The position numbers and the translations under genes are program-made. A stretch of 64,000 nt of DNA from contig NZ_FOMI01000001.1 of NCBI RefSeq assembly GCF_900112595.1, positions 310,001 through 374,000 of the forward strand. The letters run 5' to 3'. Below the pieces are notes generated by a model that had not been told where the DNA came from, did not search any database, and saw only the letters and a list, made by a program, of their open reading frames with translations. Of this stretch, positions 8,813 through 17,059 are shown one piece after another (position 1 is the stretch's first letter; each line of letters begins with the position of its first letter). The stretch comes from Algibacter pectinivorans. GTDB taxonomy: Bacteria; Bacteroidota; Bacteroidia; Flavobacteriales; Flavobacteriaceae.

Positions 8813-8924
8813 GGGCGTTACCACACCCTTCGTCTGCGCTCAGGGCAAGCGGTCGGGCTTTCCACTGCAAGTCCTCGCACTTCCTCCGTCAGGCTGTGGG
8901 CTTTCCATTTCAATCCCTAACGCA
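8813..8924 (+). repeat. Dispersed inverted-end element, copy A
   Basis: It begins GGGCGTTACC and ends AATCCCTAACGCA, with GCGTTA/TAACGC as terminal inverted repeats. Inside are GGTCGGGCTTTCC, AAGTCCTCGCACTTCC and a second GGGCTTTCC. It has about 20 extra bases after the first arm compared with copies E and F. It lies between two convergent genes. Confidence 0.8.
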
Positions 8925-8987
8925 GCAATCCGCCAAGGCCATTTTAAATCAAAAAATTAGTGATAATTAAAAAAGCCGTTGCAAAAC

Positions 8988-9464
8988 CTAATTTACATGT
9001 ATAACTATAGGCAATTTAAATTCTGTAGTAACCTGTTGTCCGCGTTTAATAGCCGGAAATATTTTAGGCAAAACATCAAGACTTTGGTTTAATAGTTCTT
9101 TTATATTCGGAATTTCATAATAAGTAAGCGAATCAATTTTAGCCTCTAACAAGCTTAAATTGCCAGTATTAGACACCTGAAAATTCAACATTAGCGTATC
9201 ATTAATATCTTGAGTCACCACAATACGCTCCTCTTGCAAGTAGTTAGTAATATGCTGTGTAATTGTTGTTTGAAAACACAAGGTTCTTTCTGCCTTAGAG
9301 CTAGACGAATCGCATACCGAAAAACTTGGGTATTCATCAACATCTTTCCAATTAAACGTTTCTAATTCCTCTTTAAGAATCGCTTCAGAAGATGTTTTCT
9401 TCACATTAAAATACTCGCATGATGTGAGTGATAAAATGACTATTAAAACCAATAATTTCCTCAT
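8988..9464 (-). CDS. Lipoprotein with divergent TonB-C-like domain
   Basis: The 158-residue protein has a lipoprotein signal (MRKLLVLIVILSLTSC, lipidated Cys16). The mature part matches the two C-terminal domains of the M56 protein encoded just upstream: DEYPSFSVC with a second Cys about 15 residues later, then ITQHITNYL, a two-strand segment and a final KLPIVIHV strand equivalent to PYSLPIIFQ. The basic GKxVxVPY region is changed to RGQQVTTEFKLP. It is probably an envelope protein functionally linked to the BlaI/M56 pair, although a hairpin separates the transcripts. The function is unknown. Confidence 0.6.
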   Translation of the reverse strand: MRKLLVLIVILSLTSCEYFNVKKTSSEAILKEELETFNWKDVDEYPSFSVCDSSSSKAERTLCFQTTITQHITNYLQEERIVVTQDINDTLMLNFQVSNTGNLSLLEAKIDSLTYYEIPNIKELLNQSLDVLPKIFPAIKRGQQVTTEFKLPIVIHVN

Positions 9465-9523
9465 GTATTTTATCTGAAACCGAAAAATACAATTTTTTTA
9501 GGTTTTTTGTAATCTAAAAAAGA

Positions 9524-9549
9524 AAAACCGAAGCCTTAACTTCGGTTTT
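9524..9549 (-). terminator. Terminator hairpin after the M56 gene
   Basis: AAAACCGAAG and CTTCGGTTTT form a 10-bp stem with a 6-nt loop, 45 nt downstream of the M56 gene stop and upstream of the lipoprotein start. The A/T flanks on both sides make it potentially bidirectional. Confidence 0.75.
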
Positions 9550-9594
9550 AAACAGTATTACTTGAAATATAATTGAAATTCGAATTATTTATCC

Positions 9595-11607
9595 TTAAAC
9601 TTGAAAAATAATAGGAAGCGAATACGGAACTACAACCTGTTTGCCATCAACCTTTCCTGGTATCATTTTAGGTAATAACTTTACAACTCTTATAGCCTCT
9701 GCCTCTAGCTCTGGATGTGCTGCTCTAGAGCGAATATCTATAACACGACCATGTTCATCAATTTTAAAAATAACGTGAATACGTTGTTTTCCATTTAACC
9801 CTAATTTATGTGCTAATTTTGTATTAAAATGTTTAGAGACATGCGTTGTTATACCCTTATCTAAGCACGCTTTTTTCTCTTCGTTACTTAAAGCATTATC
9901 ACAAGATTCAAAATTTGGCACTTCATCTAGATGTGCTATAGCTACATCCTTATTTAATGGGACTTCATTGAGTAGTACCGTATCTTCTTTTTTGTTTTGC
10001 ACATCGCTACCTTGAAAAATAATAGGTAAGGAATAAGGCACATTAACCTGCTTCCCTTTATGTTCACCTGGTTTAAATCTAGGTAGCGTTTTAACAACGC
10101 GTATAGCTTCTTTTTCTAGCTCGGGATGTTCCGATCTAGAACGCACACCAACAACATCTCCATCAACACTTATTTTAAAAATAACATTAATACGCTGTTT
10201 CCCTTTTAAATTAAGACTATCGGCTAGCTTAGTATTAAAGTTTTTATTAATATGCATTGCAATGTTTTTCGACATACATTTTTTTTGTTCCTCTACTGTT
10301 AAATCTTCGCAACCTGGAAAAACAGGAACTTGGTCTATAATACCAAAAGGAACATCTAAATGTTTTATAATATCGGCAAAAAACGGATCTTCAAATCCGT
10401 TATCACTTGTAAAAACAAGTAACTTTTTTATTTCTAGGTCTTCGTTTTCATTGATATCACCTTGTACTTGAATTTGCTTAAAAACCTCAGCTATTTTTTT
10501 AGTTAAATCAGTTTGCGAGCCTTTAGTGGTGTAATCTTGAATGTCTTTTACCAAAGCTTGATTAAAGCCTTCGCCTTTAACTGCATCTAAAAGCAGTTTA
10601 AGTCCTCTTTCTTCTGCTTCGTTTACATCTCCTTGTATTTCAATTTGATGCTTTAAGGCTTTTACTTTAGTAATTAATGGTGTTTTCTGCTGGATCTCCT
10701 CATTGCTGGTATTACCTATTGTGGTAGCGGGATTAGTTTCCATACACGACGTATAAACCAACATGGCTATTAGCATAGGTATTAACAAGGCATACTTAAA
10801 TAACTTGACCTGTTTTGATTTCGATTTTTGTAACATAATGATTCGTTTTTTGATTAATGATTGTTTAAAAAATGGATTGATGAATGAAATATTTTTGGTA
10901 TCGAAAACTTGAGACAATAAATTTTGATAATATTGATTTTTATTTTGATTCTTAACTACTTGTGCATCGGCAATATATTCATGCAAGGACATTATTCTAT
11001 TTTGATAGATATAGGTTAAAGGATTAAACCAAAATGCAATGCGTAGCAGCTCAAAAAACAATAAATCTAGAGTATGTTTTTGTTTTACATGAACCATTTC
11101 ATGCTTTAAAACCGTATCTCTATTAGTTTTGTTAAGCAGTGCTCCTAAAAAAATATAATTAAAAAAAGAAAAGGCCATATCGCTTTTTAACACACTAACA
11201 ATAAACACATTACCGTATTTACACTTAGGGTTTTTAAAAAGTAATTTTAGTAGTTTTATTAATTTAAAAATAAAAATACATGTTGCTATTCCTGTGCCTA
11301 AATAAAACAGAAGTTCCCAACTCCAAAACGATTGCTGTTTTAATATTATGCCTTCCAAAGGAATTGGATTTACAGGGTGTTGCGATGCGCTCCCAATAAA
11401 AATTTCTGGTAAATTAATGATGTAATCTTGAGAAAGGATGTTCTTAAAACTAGGCACCTTAATAAACGGAAGTATTAAGGGCATTATAGCTGTAATTAAC
11501 AAATACGCTCTATTCCAATTAAAAAAGGTTTCCTTTTTTAAAAACAAATCGTAAATAATTAAAAAGAACAACTGAAAAGCAACAACCTGTATAATGTAGT
11601 GTAACAT
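9595..11607 (-). CDS. BlaR1-like M56 metallopeptidase with duplicated TonB-like C-terminal domains
   Basis: The 670-residue membrane protein has N-terminal helices and the M56 zinc-protease motif HEMVH at residues 169-173, as in BlaR1/MecR1 sensor proteases. A further helix at about 271-290 precedes the extracytoplasmic part. That part has two copies of a ~45-residue module (QIEIQGDVNEAEER and QIQVQGDINENEDLE) and then two copies of a ~105-residue TonB-C-like domain, each running from VPxFxxC to VPYSLPIIFQ. It follows blaI by 2 nt. By analogy it senses an envelope signal and triggers loss of the BlaI repressor. There is no penicillin-binding domain, so a beta-lactam role is not implied. Confidence 0.85.
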   Translation of the reverse strand: MLHYIIQVVAFQLFFLIIYDLFLKKETFFNWNRAYLLITAIMPLILPFIKVPSFKNILSQDYIINLPEIFIGSASQHPVNPIPLEGIILKQQSFWSWELLFYLGTGIATCIFIFKLIKLLKLLFKNPKCKYGNVFIVSVLKSDMAFSFFNYIFLGALLNKTNRDTVLKHEMVHVKQKHTLDLLFFELLRIAFWFNPLTYIYQNRIMSLHEYIADAQVVKNQNKNQYYQNLLSQVFDTKNISFINPFFKQSLIKKRIIMLQKSKSKQVKLFKYALLIPMLIAMLVYTSCMETNPATTIGNTSNEEIQQKTPLITKVKALKHQIEIQGDVNEAEERGLKLLLDAVKGEGFNQALVKDIQDYTTKGSQTDLTKKIAEVFKQIQVQGDINENEDLEIKKLLVFTSDNGFEDPFFADIIKHLDVPFGIIDQVPVFPGCEDLTVEEQKKCMSKNIAMHINKNFNTKLADSLNLKGKQRINVIFKISVDGDVVGVRSRSEHPELEKEAIRVVKTLPRFKPGEHKGKQVNVPYSLPIIFQGSDVQNKKEDTVLLNEVPLNKDVAIAHLDEVPNFESCDNALSNEEKKACLDKGITTHVSKHFNTKLAHKLGLNGKQRIHVIFKIDEHGRVIDIRSRAAHPELEAEAIRVVKLLPKMIPGKVDGKQVVVPYSLPIIFQV

Positions 11608-11609
11608 AA

Positions 11610-11972
11610 CTAAGATTCGTTTTTATTAATCTCTTTAAGCACAGACTCTAAGTCTTTAATATTCATATCATTTTTCTTTACAAAAAACGACACCATACTT
11701 TTAAAAGAACCTTGAAAATAATTATCAACCAATTTATTTATAGATTGATTACTATACTCTTGCTTCTCCAACAATGGAAAATACACATGGCCTTTCCCTT
11801 CTTTTTCATAATCGACAAAACCCTTACTCTCAAGAATTCTAACTATTGTAGATACTGTGTTATATGCAGGTTTAGGCTCCGGAAATTCTTCTATTATAGC
11901 TTTTACATTGGCCTTTTTTAATTGCCAAAGTATTTGCATAATATCCTCTTCTGCCTTAGTAAGTTGTTTCAT
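11610..11972 (-). CDS. BlaI/MecI/CopY family transcriptional repressor
   Basis: The 120-residue protein starts MKQLTKAEEDIMQILWQLKKA, the family hallmark, and continues with the winged helix (EPKPAYNTVSTIVRILESKGFVDYEK) and a C-terminal dimerisation region (FFVKKNDMNIKDLESVLKEI). Repressors of this type bind palindromes in their own promoter and are inactivated by proteolysis by the cognate M56 protein, which is encoded 2 nt downstream. Four palindromes in the 85 nt upstream of its start are likely operators. Confidence 0.93.
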   Translation of the reverse strand: MKQLTKAEEDIMQILWQLKKANVKAIIEEFPEPKPAYNTVSTIVRILESKGFVDYEKEGKGHVYFPLLEKQEYSNQSINKLVDNYFQGSFKSMVSFFVKKNDMNIKDLESVLKEINKNES

Positions 11973-11986
11973 AATTAGTACTAATT
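11973..11986. promoter_or_regulatory. Palindrome abutting the blaI start
   Basis: AATTAGTACTAATT is a perfect 14-bp palindrome directly before the blaI ATG. It contains TTAGT/ACTAA half-sites in the opposite arrangement to the three AACTAA-N4-TTAGTT sites upstream. Confidence 0.5.
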
Positions 11987-11995
11987 TATTTATTC

Positions 11996-12055
11996 AACTA
12001 AATTCTTAGTTCTACAAATTTAACTAAAAATTTAGTTCAAACTAATTTTTTAGTT
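11996..12055. promoter_or_regulatory. Three AACTAA-N4-TTAGTT operator-like palindromes
   Basis: The sites are 11996-12011, 12022-12037 and 12040-12055. All have six-base arms identical in every copy, with different 4-nt spacers (ATTC, AAAT, TTTT). They lie between blaI and the divergent DUF456 gene. BlaI-type repressors bind short dyads near their own promoter, so these are the probable operators and could also control the DUF456 gene. Confidence 0.75.
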
Positions 12056-12113
12056 AAAAAATGTAACATTTGGCACGATTTTTAATCTAAACAATATATA
12101 ACTTAAACATTTT

Positions 12114-12617
12114 ATGGATATTATTTTAATCATTATTGCTGCGCTACTTATGTTTTTAGGCATTATTGGCAGCTTTTTACCTATTTTACCAGGACCATTA
12201 ACTAGTTGGATTGGACTTTTGGTACTTTACTTTACCGAGGCTATTCCTCTAGACAAAACCTTTTTAATTATAACCTTTGCCATAGCTGTATTTATTTGGA
12301 TTTTAGATTATATTATTCCTGCTATTGGCACAAAACGCTTTGGTGGTACTAAATATGGTATGATAGGCACTACAATTGGTTTAATTGTTGGCTTAATAGC
12401 TCCTATTCCTGGAGGAATTATAATTGGTCCTTTTTTAGGTGCACTACTAGGAGAGCTTATTAATAAAAGTGATGGTAAAACAGCAACAAAAGCAGCCTTT
12501 GGATCTTTTATAGGCTTTTTAACTTCAACCTTTATAAAGTTTGTAGTGGCTATAATTTACCTTGGGTTATTTATTGGCGTTCTTTGGGATTACCGTTATG
12601 CCTTATTTCAGGTCTAA
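12114..12617 (+). CDS. DUF456 family membrane protein
   Basis: The 167-residue protein is almost entirely hydrophobic with glycine-rich helices: LLMFLGIIGSFLPILPGP near the N-terminus and GTTIGLIVGLIAPIPGGIII followed by GPFLGALLGELI in the middle. This tandem arrangement is characteristic of DUF456, a family of unknown function in the inner membrane. It is transcribed divergently from blaI, with the operator-like array between the two starts, so it may belong to the same regulon. Confidence 0.85.
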   Translation: MDIILIIIAALLMFLGIIGSFLPILPGPLTSWIGLLVLYFTEAIPLDKTFLIITFAIAVFIWILDYIIPAIGTKRFGGTKYGMIGTTIGLIVGLIAPIPGGIIIGPFLGALLGELINKSDGKTATKAAFGSFIGFLTSTFIKFVVAIIYLGLFIGVLWDYRYALFQV

Positions 12618-12624
12618 AAAGAAG

Positions 12625-12657
12625 AAACCCTGTGGGTCTCTCACCTCCACAGGGTTT
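12625..12657 (+). terminator. Terminator hairpin after DUF456 gene
   Basis: AAACCCTGTGG and CCACAGGGTTT make an 11-bp stem with an 11-nt loop, 8 nt after the stop codon. There is no long T tract afterwards, so termination efficiency is uncertain. Confidence 0.65.
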
Positions 12658-12868
12658 ATGTAAATTGCTATTATCAACAAAAAATTGAGGGTATAATATA
12701 ATTTTATGAAGTGTTGATATACAAATATACTCAGAACTATCGTGTTTGGATTACGGGAAACCCGCAACTATTTTACGGACATCTAGTAATCCCTAGTAAT
12801 ATCAATGGTTTCGAGAGTAAAAAAAAATTGCTTTTTTTTATTTTTTTTTATTCCCTTTAAAATAACTG

Positions 12869-13543
12869 TTAAATAAACCCCTTTTTTCTAGCTTCGTCTA
12901 TCAAGGTTTCATCTTGACCATCTCGAACTTCAAAAATTTCTCTAAGATGCTTTTTCCTTTTTTCTATGGCGCTCAAAGAAATATCTAAATGAGATACTAA
13001 ATTTTTAGTTTTTATACCTTGTGAGAGCAAATGTAGAATTTTACGATTCTTATCGTCTATTATTATATCTGTAGCAATTGTTTTTCTTAAATGGCTATTT
13101 ACCGTGCCGCTATAAAAAGGCGGGTTATATAAAACGGCCTGAAAAGCACTAGCTAACTCTCTAGAAGTTAAATCGCTTTTAATTAAAAACCCTTCTGGAT
13201 CTATTGTTTTAATAATATTATGAATCCTAAAAGACTCATTAAACATGGTTAGAACAATAATTTTTGCATTAGGCAACACCTTTCTAGCATATTCAGCTAA
13301 GTCCTCACCAGAGCTCATAGAACCATCGGTAGAGGGAGGTAAACTAATATCAACAAATAAAACGTTATATGGTAGCTGCAAACTTATAGATTTATCCATA
13401 AGTTTAACCGCTTCATCACAATTATTTGCAATATCAATGGTTAACTCTTGTTTGCTTTTTTTAGTAAATTGCAATGTGTTTTGATACCCTTCGATAATCA
13501 TCGGGTGATCATCAATCATTAAAATTTTAATTTTTTCGGTCAT
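12869..13543 (-). CDS. NarL/FixJ-type response regulator
   Basis: The 224-residue protein has a receiver domain with acidic pair D11-D12 and phosphoacceptor D65 (VLFVDISLP), then a LuxR-type helix-turn-helix near residues 165-210 (LHLLSQGIKTKNLVSHLDIS, followed by AIEKRKKHLREIF). The receiver has a short insertion after the phosphoacceptor (PPSTDGSMSSGEDLAEY). It follows the histidine kinase gene by 2 nt and is its evident partner. The DNA targets are unknown. The small lipoprotein upstream of the kinase is a candidate. Confidence 0.9.
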   Translation of the reverse strand: MTEKIKILMIDDHPMIIEGYQNTLQFTKKSKQELTIDIANNCDEAVKLMDKSISLQLPYNVLFVDISLPPSTDGSMSSGEDLAEYARKVLPNAKIIVLTMFNESFRIHNIIKTIDPEGFLIKSDLTSRELASAFQAVLYNPPFYSGTVNSHLRKTIATDIIIDDKNRKILHLLSQGIKTKNLVSHLDISLSAIEKRKKHLREIFEVRDGQDETLIDEARKKGFI

Positions 13544-13545
13544 AG

Positions 13546-15372
13546 TTAGGTTTGGAGTATCGGAGCCTCAATAACTACTTGAGTTCCCGTGTTTTTTGTA
13601 GATGTTATGTTTATAGTTCCATTCAATTCTTTAATTCTAGAATTCATGTTTTTTAAGCCAATACCTGATTTTGCGCGGTTAATATCAAAACCAGATCCAT
13701 TATCCTTAATCGTTAAGCAAATTACATTATTTTTTAATTTAAAGCTAATTATTACTACACTTGCTTTCGCGTGTTTGTAGATATTGTGAAGTGTTTCTTG
13801 TATTATTCTATACATATGAATTTTCATTTTATTCCCCACAAAATCCCATGAAATATCGTCATCAAGTATTAATTTATAGTCCAAATTATAGGTTAAAGTT
13901 TGAGTTTCTACTAAGGTCCTAATAATATCTGAAAAACCAGAGCCAGACACAAAATCGGTACTTAATTCATGTGACACTTTTCTAATATCATCTTCAATTA
14001 TTTTTAATTCTTTAATATATTCCTCTCTAGTTTTCATAGCTTCTTTGCTAGTATTCATATTTAGGCTATCTAAACTTAAACGAGTACCAAATAAACGTCC
14101 TAAAATACCGTCATGAAGTTCTTGAGAGATTTTTTTCTTTTCTAAATCTCTAGCTTCCTCTACACTTTCATTTTGAGATAGCATAAGATTATAAATTTCC
14201 TCATTTGATTCCTGCTGCTTTTGTTTAAACTGTAACTCCCTATTCCTATTTCTTTGACCTATAGCAATGTAAAGTAAGACGGAAGCTAAAACAACAACTA
14301 TAGATATGATTAAAAGCCACATCCGTTCTTTAGCAATCTGAATATTTTGTTGTTCTATTTTATTTGTTTCGTATTTAATCCTGGCAAATTTATCGCGTTT
14401 TAGTCTTTCGCTTAAAGCTAAACTATCACTAAGTTTTATATAATCTTTTAAGAATTTAATGGATCTATTACCTGTTTCTATTTCTGATATTAATAAAAGA
14501 GACTTTAATAAATCGTCGTTATTGTAGGCCTCGGCAATACCTTTTGCTCTATAAGCATAATGTTTAGCTGAATCTTTTTTATTAAAGTCATTGTAATACT
14601 CTGCTAAATGTTGAAGAATAATTATAGAGTTATAAGTATCGTTAGTACTATCGCAAATCTTTAAAGCTTTTAGATATAATCCCGGAAGTTGTTTTAAATC
14701 TTTAGACAGGTAGAGTGTATTTGCATAGTTTCCTAAAGCTAAAATGTGTACATCTGGATGCTTATTTAGTAATTTACTATTCGATAAAATTTTCTGATAG
14801 CCCTTTAGCGCTAGTTTGTATTGCTTTGCATTTTTATAGGTAAATGCAATATTATTTTCTGAAAGCCCTATACTCCTTTCAAAATCGCCTTCTAAATCCC
14901 GTTTTAATTCTAGGGCCCTTTTATGATATTTTATAGACTCTTCATACAGTCCGAGTTCATTAAAAACAATACCTAAATTATTATTAATATATGCCTTATA
15001 TCTTTTTACATCATTAGTTTCATTTAAACTTTCTAGTATTGTTAAGGCCTCAATGGAAGTCGACTCACTACCTGTATAGTCCTTATCATAAGTTTGGCAT
15101 ACTGCAATGCCATGAAGCGTTGCTGCTGTTTCATATTTAAAATTGTAATTTCTAAATATCTGTTCGGATTTATAGAAATAAAAATAAGCACTATCACTTA
15201 ACAAATACTTTCGGTAAAGCTCACCGATTTTGTAATGCTGTCTGGCCGCAAAAATAGAATCTGTTAATTTATTATCTGATAGTATTTTTTTTATAGAATC
15301 GATTTTTTTTGTTACAAGTACGGTTTGAGCTTGTATTCCAAAAAAACACCATAGTAGCAAGCAATATCGCAT
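13546..15372 (-). CDS. TPR-containing sensor histidine kinase (HisKA_3 type)
   Basis: I start at ATG 15372 (MRYCLLLWCFFGIQAQ, a signal peptide) instead of a TTG four codons upstream. The order is periplasmic tetratricopeptide repeats (about 40-320; for example YINNNLGIVFNELGLYEESI), one transmembrane helix (about 351-371), a coiled-coil linker, the HisKA_3 motif ELHDGILGRL with His420, and a C-terminal HATPase (GSGFDI, GIGLKNMNSRI). This is the DegS/NarX-like architecture in which extracytoplasmic TPRs sense an unknown signal. The response regulator gene follows after 2 nt. Confidence 0.9.
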   Translation of the reverse strand: MRYCLLLWCFFGIQAQTVLVTKKIDSIKKILSDNKLTDSIFAARQHYKIGELYRKYLLSDSAYFYFYKSEQIFRNYNFKYETAATLHGIAVCQTYDKDYTGSESTSIEALTILESLNETNDVKRYKAYINNNLGIVFNELGLYEESIKYHKRALELKRDLEGDFERSIGLSENNIAFTYKNAKQYKLALKGYQKILSNSKLLNKHPDVHILALGNYANTLYLSKDLKQLPGLYLKALKICDSTNDTYNSIIILQHLAEYYNDFNKKDSAKHYAYRAKGIAEAYNNDDLLKSLLLISEIETGNRSIKFLKDYIKLSDSLALSERLKRDKFARIKYETNKIEQQNIQIAKERMWLLIISIVVVLASVLLYIAIGQRNRNRELQFKQKQQESNEEIYNLMLSQNESVEEARDLEKKKISQELHDGILGRLFGTRLSLDSLNMNTSKEAMKTREEYIKELKIIEDDIRKVSHELSTDFVSGSGFSDIIRTLVETQTLTYNLDYKLILDDDISWDFVGNKMKIHMYRIIQETLHNIYKHAKASVVIISFKLKNNVICLTIKDNGSGFDINRAKSGIGLKNMNSRIKELNGTINITSTKNTGTQVVIEAPILQT

Positions 15373-15460
15373 TAAATTTTTCAACTAAAAGTAGTTTCAT
15401 TAAGTCTATTTTCAAATGTATTTATAATTTTTCAATTTTCAACTACTAGGATTAAAGTAT

Positions 15461-15490
15461 AAAAAAGCCCCAAATATTATATTTGAGGCT
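15461..15490 (-). terminator. Terminator of the small lipoprotein gene
   Basis: On the minus strand AGCCTCAAATAT and ATATTTGGGGCT pair with one G-T wobble and are followed by TTTTTT. It lies 22 nt after the stop at 15513. Confidence 0.75.
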
Positions 15491-15512
15491 GATAATGCAT
15501 TTTGATCTTGCC

Positions 15513-15662
15513 TTAATCTTGACCTTGACCTCCTGTATAAGGTACTGGTTGTTCTGTATTGTCACCAACTTGTAAATCATCTTCTGTTAAATCTTGTTTA
15601 GTACAAGAAGATAAAAATGTAAAAAAAAGTGCTGTAATTAAAGTAATTTTTAGGGTTTTCAT
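15513..15662 (-). CDS. Small (49-residue) putative lipoprotein
   Basis: A longer in-frame ORF exists, but the ATG at 15662 gives a clean lipoprotein: MKTLKITLITALFFTFLSSC with lipidated Cys20, then a short acidic mature peptide ending YTGGQGQD. It has its own terminator. Such tiny lipoproteins are common in this clade and usually unassigned. It is encoded just upstream of the TPR kinase gene on the same strand, which may indicate regulation by or signalling to that system (inference only). Confidence 0.55.
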   Translation of the reverse strand: MKTLKITLITALFFTFLSSCTKQDLTEDDLQVGDNTEQPVPYTGGQGQD

Positions 15663-15995
15663 ATATTCAAATTTTAAGGTTATAAGATGATATTTATTAA
15701 AAAAACAGTAGTTAATAATAAAATTCTTACTAAATTTTATTAAAATACACCCGAACACGACCGATGTACTACGATTCTGAAAATAAATTTATTGAGGGAA
15801 CTGACTTAAAAAGTCTATATGGATTAATTCTACTTAATTGAACTTAGGGAAATTAGGTCGCTCTATCAAGGAAGACGAAAATATGCTATGAAGTACATTT
15901 AAGCCTAATTTTTATTGAAAAAAAATGAAATATTCGATGAAATGCATTAAATTTTATCGACGAAATGCATAAAAATCCGATGTATGGGTATTTAC
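15663..15995. other. 333-nt intergenic region with a 23-nt-spaced direct repeat
   Basis: This is the upstream region of the small lipoprotein gene. No credible ORF or RNA gene was seen. The only structure is a pair of 18-nt direct repeats, TCGAtGAAATGCATtAAA at 15934-15951 and TCGAcGAAATGCATaAAA at 15957-15974 (16 of 18 identical). ATGCAT within them is itself a palindrome. They could be activator binding sites or leftover repeats. Confidence 0.5.
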
Positions 15996-17000
15996 TTACA
16001 GCGTGGAACTGTTTTTTATTAAGCTAGTTTTAATGATTTTTGTCTTTACATCGACTTCTAACCCCTTGTTTTGCATTCGATTAATAAGGAGTTCGGCAGC
16101 TTGTGCGCCTATCACTTTTGCATGCTGCCTAATAGTCGTTAATCGAGGAATTGTATGATTAGAATCCGACTTACTCGCAAAAGCTATTACAGAAATATCT
16201 TTAGGCACCTTTAAACCCAGATTAACTGCTGTATTAAGCGCTATAATTCCAGAAGAACTCTCGGCAGCTATAACGCCTTCAATATTTTTATTTTTCTTAT
16301 AAAAGGATTTTATTTTTTTAGCAGTTTCGTCTTTTTTCTTAATTTTTAAAACCAAAGGCTCTAGAACTCCGGTCTCCAAAATAGCCTTATTGTAACCTCG
16401 TTCTCTTAATTTACCAACACTAATATCATTAATATTGCTTATAAAAACAATTTTGTTTCTACCCTCTGCTATTAAGCTTTTGGTAGCGTTGTACGTGGCG
16501 TCAAAATCGTCCACTATTACTTTATCGCACATAACATCATGGGCAACTCTATCGAACATAACAATAGGTAAGCCCTGTTTAATAGTGTTTTTAAAATGCT
16601 CTACCTCATTATTCATTTGCGACTCTTGCGACACAGATAATATAAAACCATCAACACTACCATTAGCCAAAAACTGCAGACTTTCTTTTTCTTTGGCTAA
16701 CGACTCGTTAGATATGCATGTAATAATATTATAACCGTGTTTTGAAGCTTCTCTTTCAATACCAAAAAGCACTTTGGCCAAAAAACGATTAAGTATATTA
16801 GGAATTATAACACCAATGGTTTTAGTTTTATTATTTTTTAAACTTAAAGCAACTTTATTTGGTCTGTAGTTATACAAGTTGGCTAATTCCTTAACGCGTC
16901 TTACTGTTTCTTCACCAATTTCCTCGCTATTATTCAAAGCCTTAGAAACCGTTGATATAGATACATTTAATTCTTTTGCCAGCTGTTTTAGTGTAACCAT
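15996..17000 (-). CDS. LacI-family transcriptional regulator
   Basis: The 334-residue protein has the LacI HTH at residues 2-55 (VTLKQLAKELNVSISTVSKA, hinge region NYRPNKVALSL) followed by a periplasmic-binding-protein-like effector domain (KTIGVIIPNILNRF, DGFILSVSQE, PIVMFDR, then PRLTTIRQHAKVIGAQAAELL). Effectors in this family are usually sugars or nucleosides. It is divergent from a TonB-dependent receptor gene 219 nt away, its likely target. A palindrome at 17039-17059 in between is a candidate operator. Confidence 0.93.
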   Translation of the reverse strand: MVTLKQLAKELNVSISTVSKALNNSEEIGEETVRRVKELANLYNYRPNKVALSLKNNKTKTIGVIIPNILNRFLAKVLFGIEREASKHGYNIITCISNESLAKEKESLQFLANGSVDGFILSVSQESQMNNEVEHFKNTIKQGLPIVMFDRVAHDVMCDKVIVDDFDATYNATKSLIAEGRNKIVFISNINDISVGKLRERGYNKAILETGVLEPLVLKIKKKDETAKKIKSFYKKNKNIEGVIAAESSSGIIALNTAVNLGLKVPKDISVIAFASKSDSNHTIPRLTTIRQHAKVIGAQAAELLINRMQNKGLEVDVKTKIIKTSLIKNSSTL

Positions 17001-17038
17001 ATAATTTATTAAGATAAAATAGCAATTTACAAAATTAG

Positions 17039-17059
17039 TACTTGTAAACCGTTCAAGTA
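17039..17059. promoter_or_regulatory. Candidate LacI-type operator
   Basis: TACTTG and CAAGTA form 6-bp arms around TAAACCGTT. The AAACCGTT core resembles the AAACGTTT centre of LacI/GalR operators. It sits 39 nt upstream of the lacI-family start and 160 nt upstream of the receptor start. Confidence 0.5.

Noticed and set aside
9595-11972. BlaI/M56 pair considered as a beta-lactam resistance operon
   Set aside because: The M56 protein has no penicillin-binding sensor domain and no beta-lactamase or PBP2a gene is adjacent.
12783-12800. Tandem CTAGTAAT repeat and nearby CGGG/CCCG hairpin in the DUF456-RR gap
   Set aside because: Two short units only, in a convergent gap with low-complexity DNA. 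There is no further support for a functional site.
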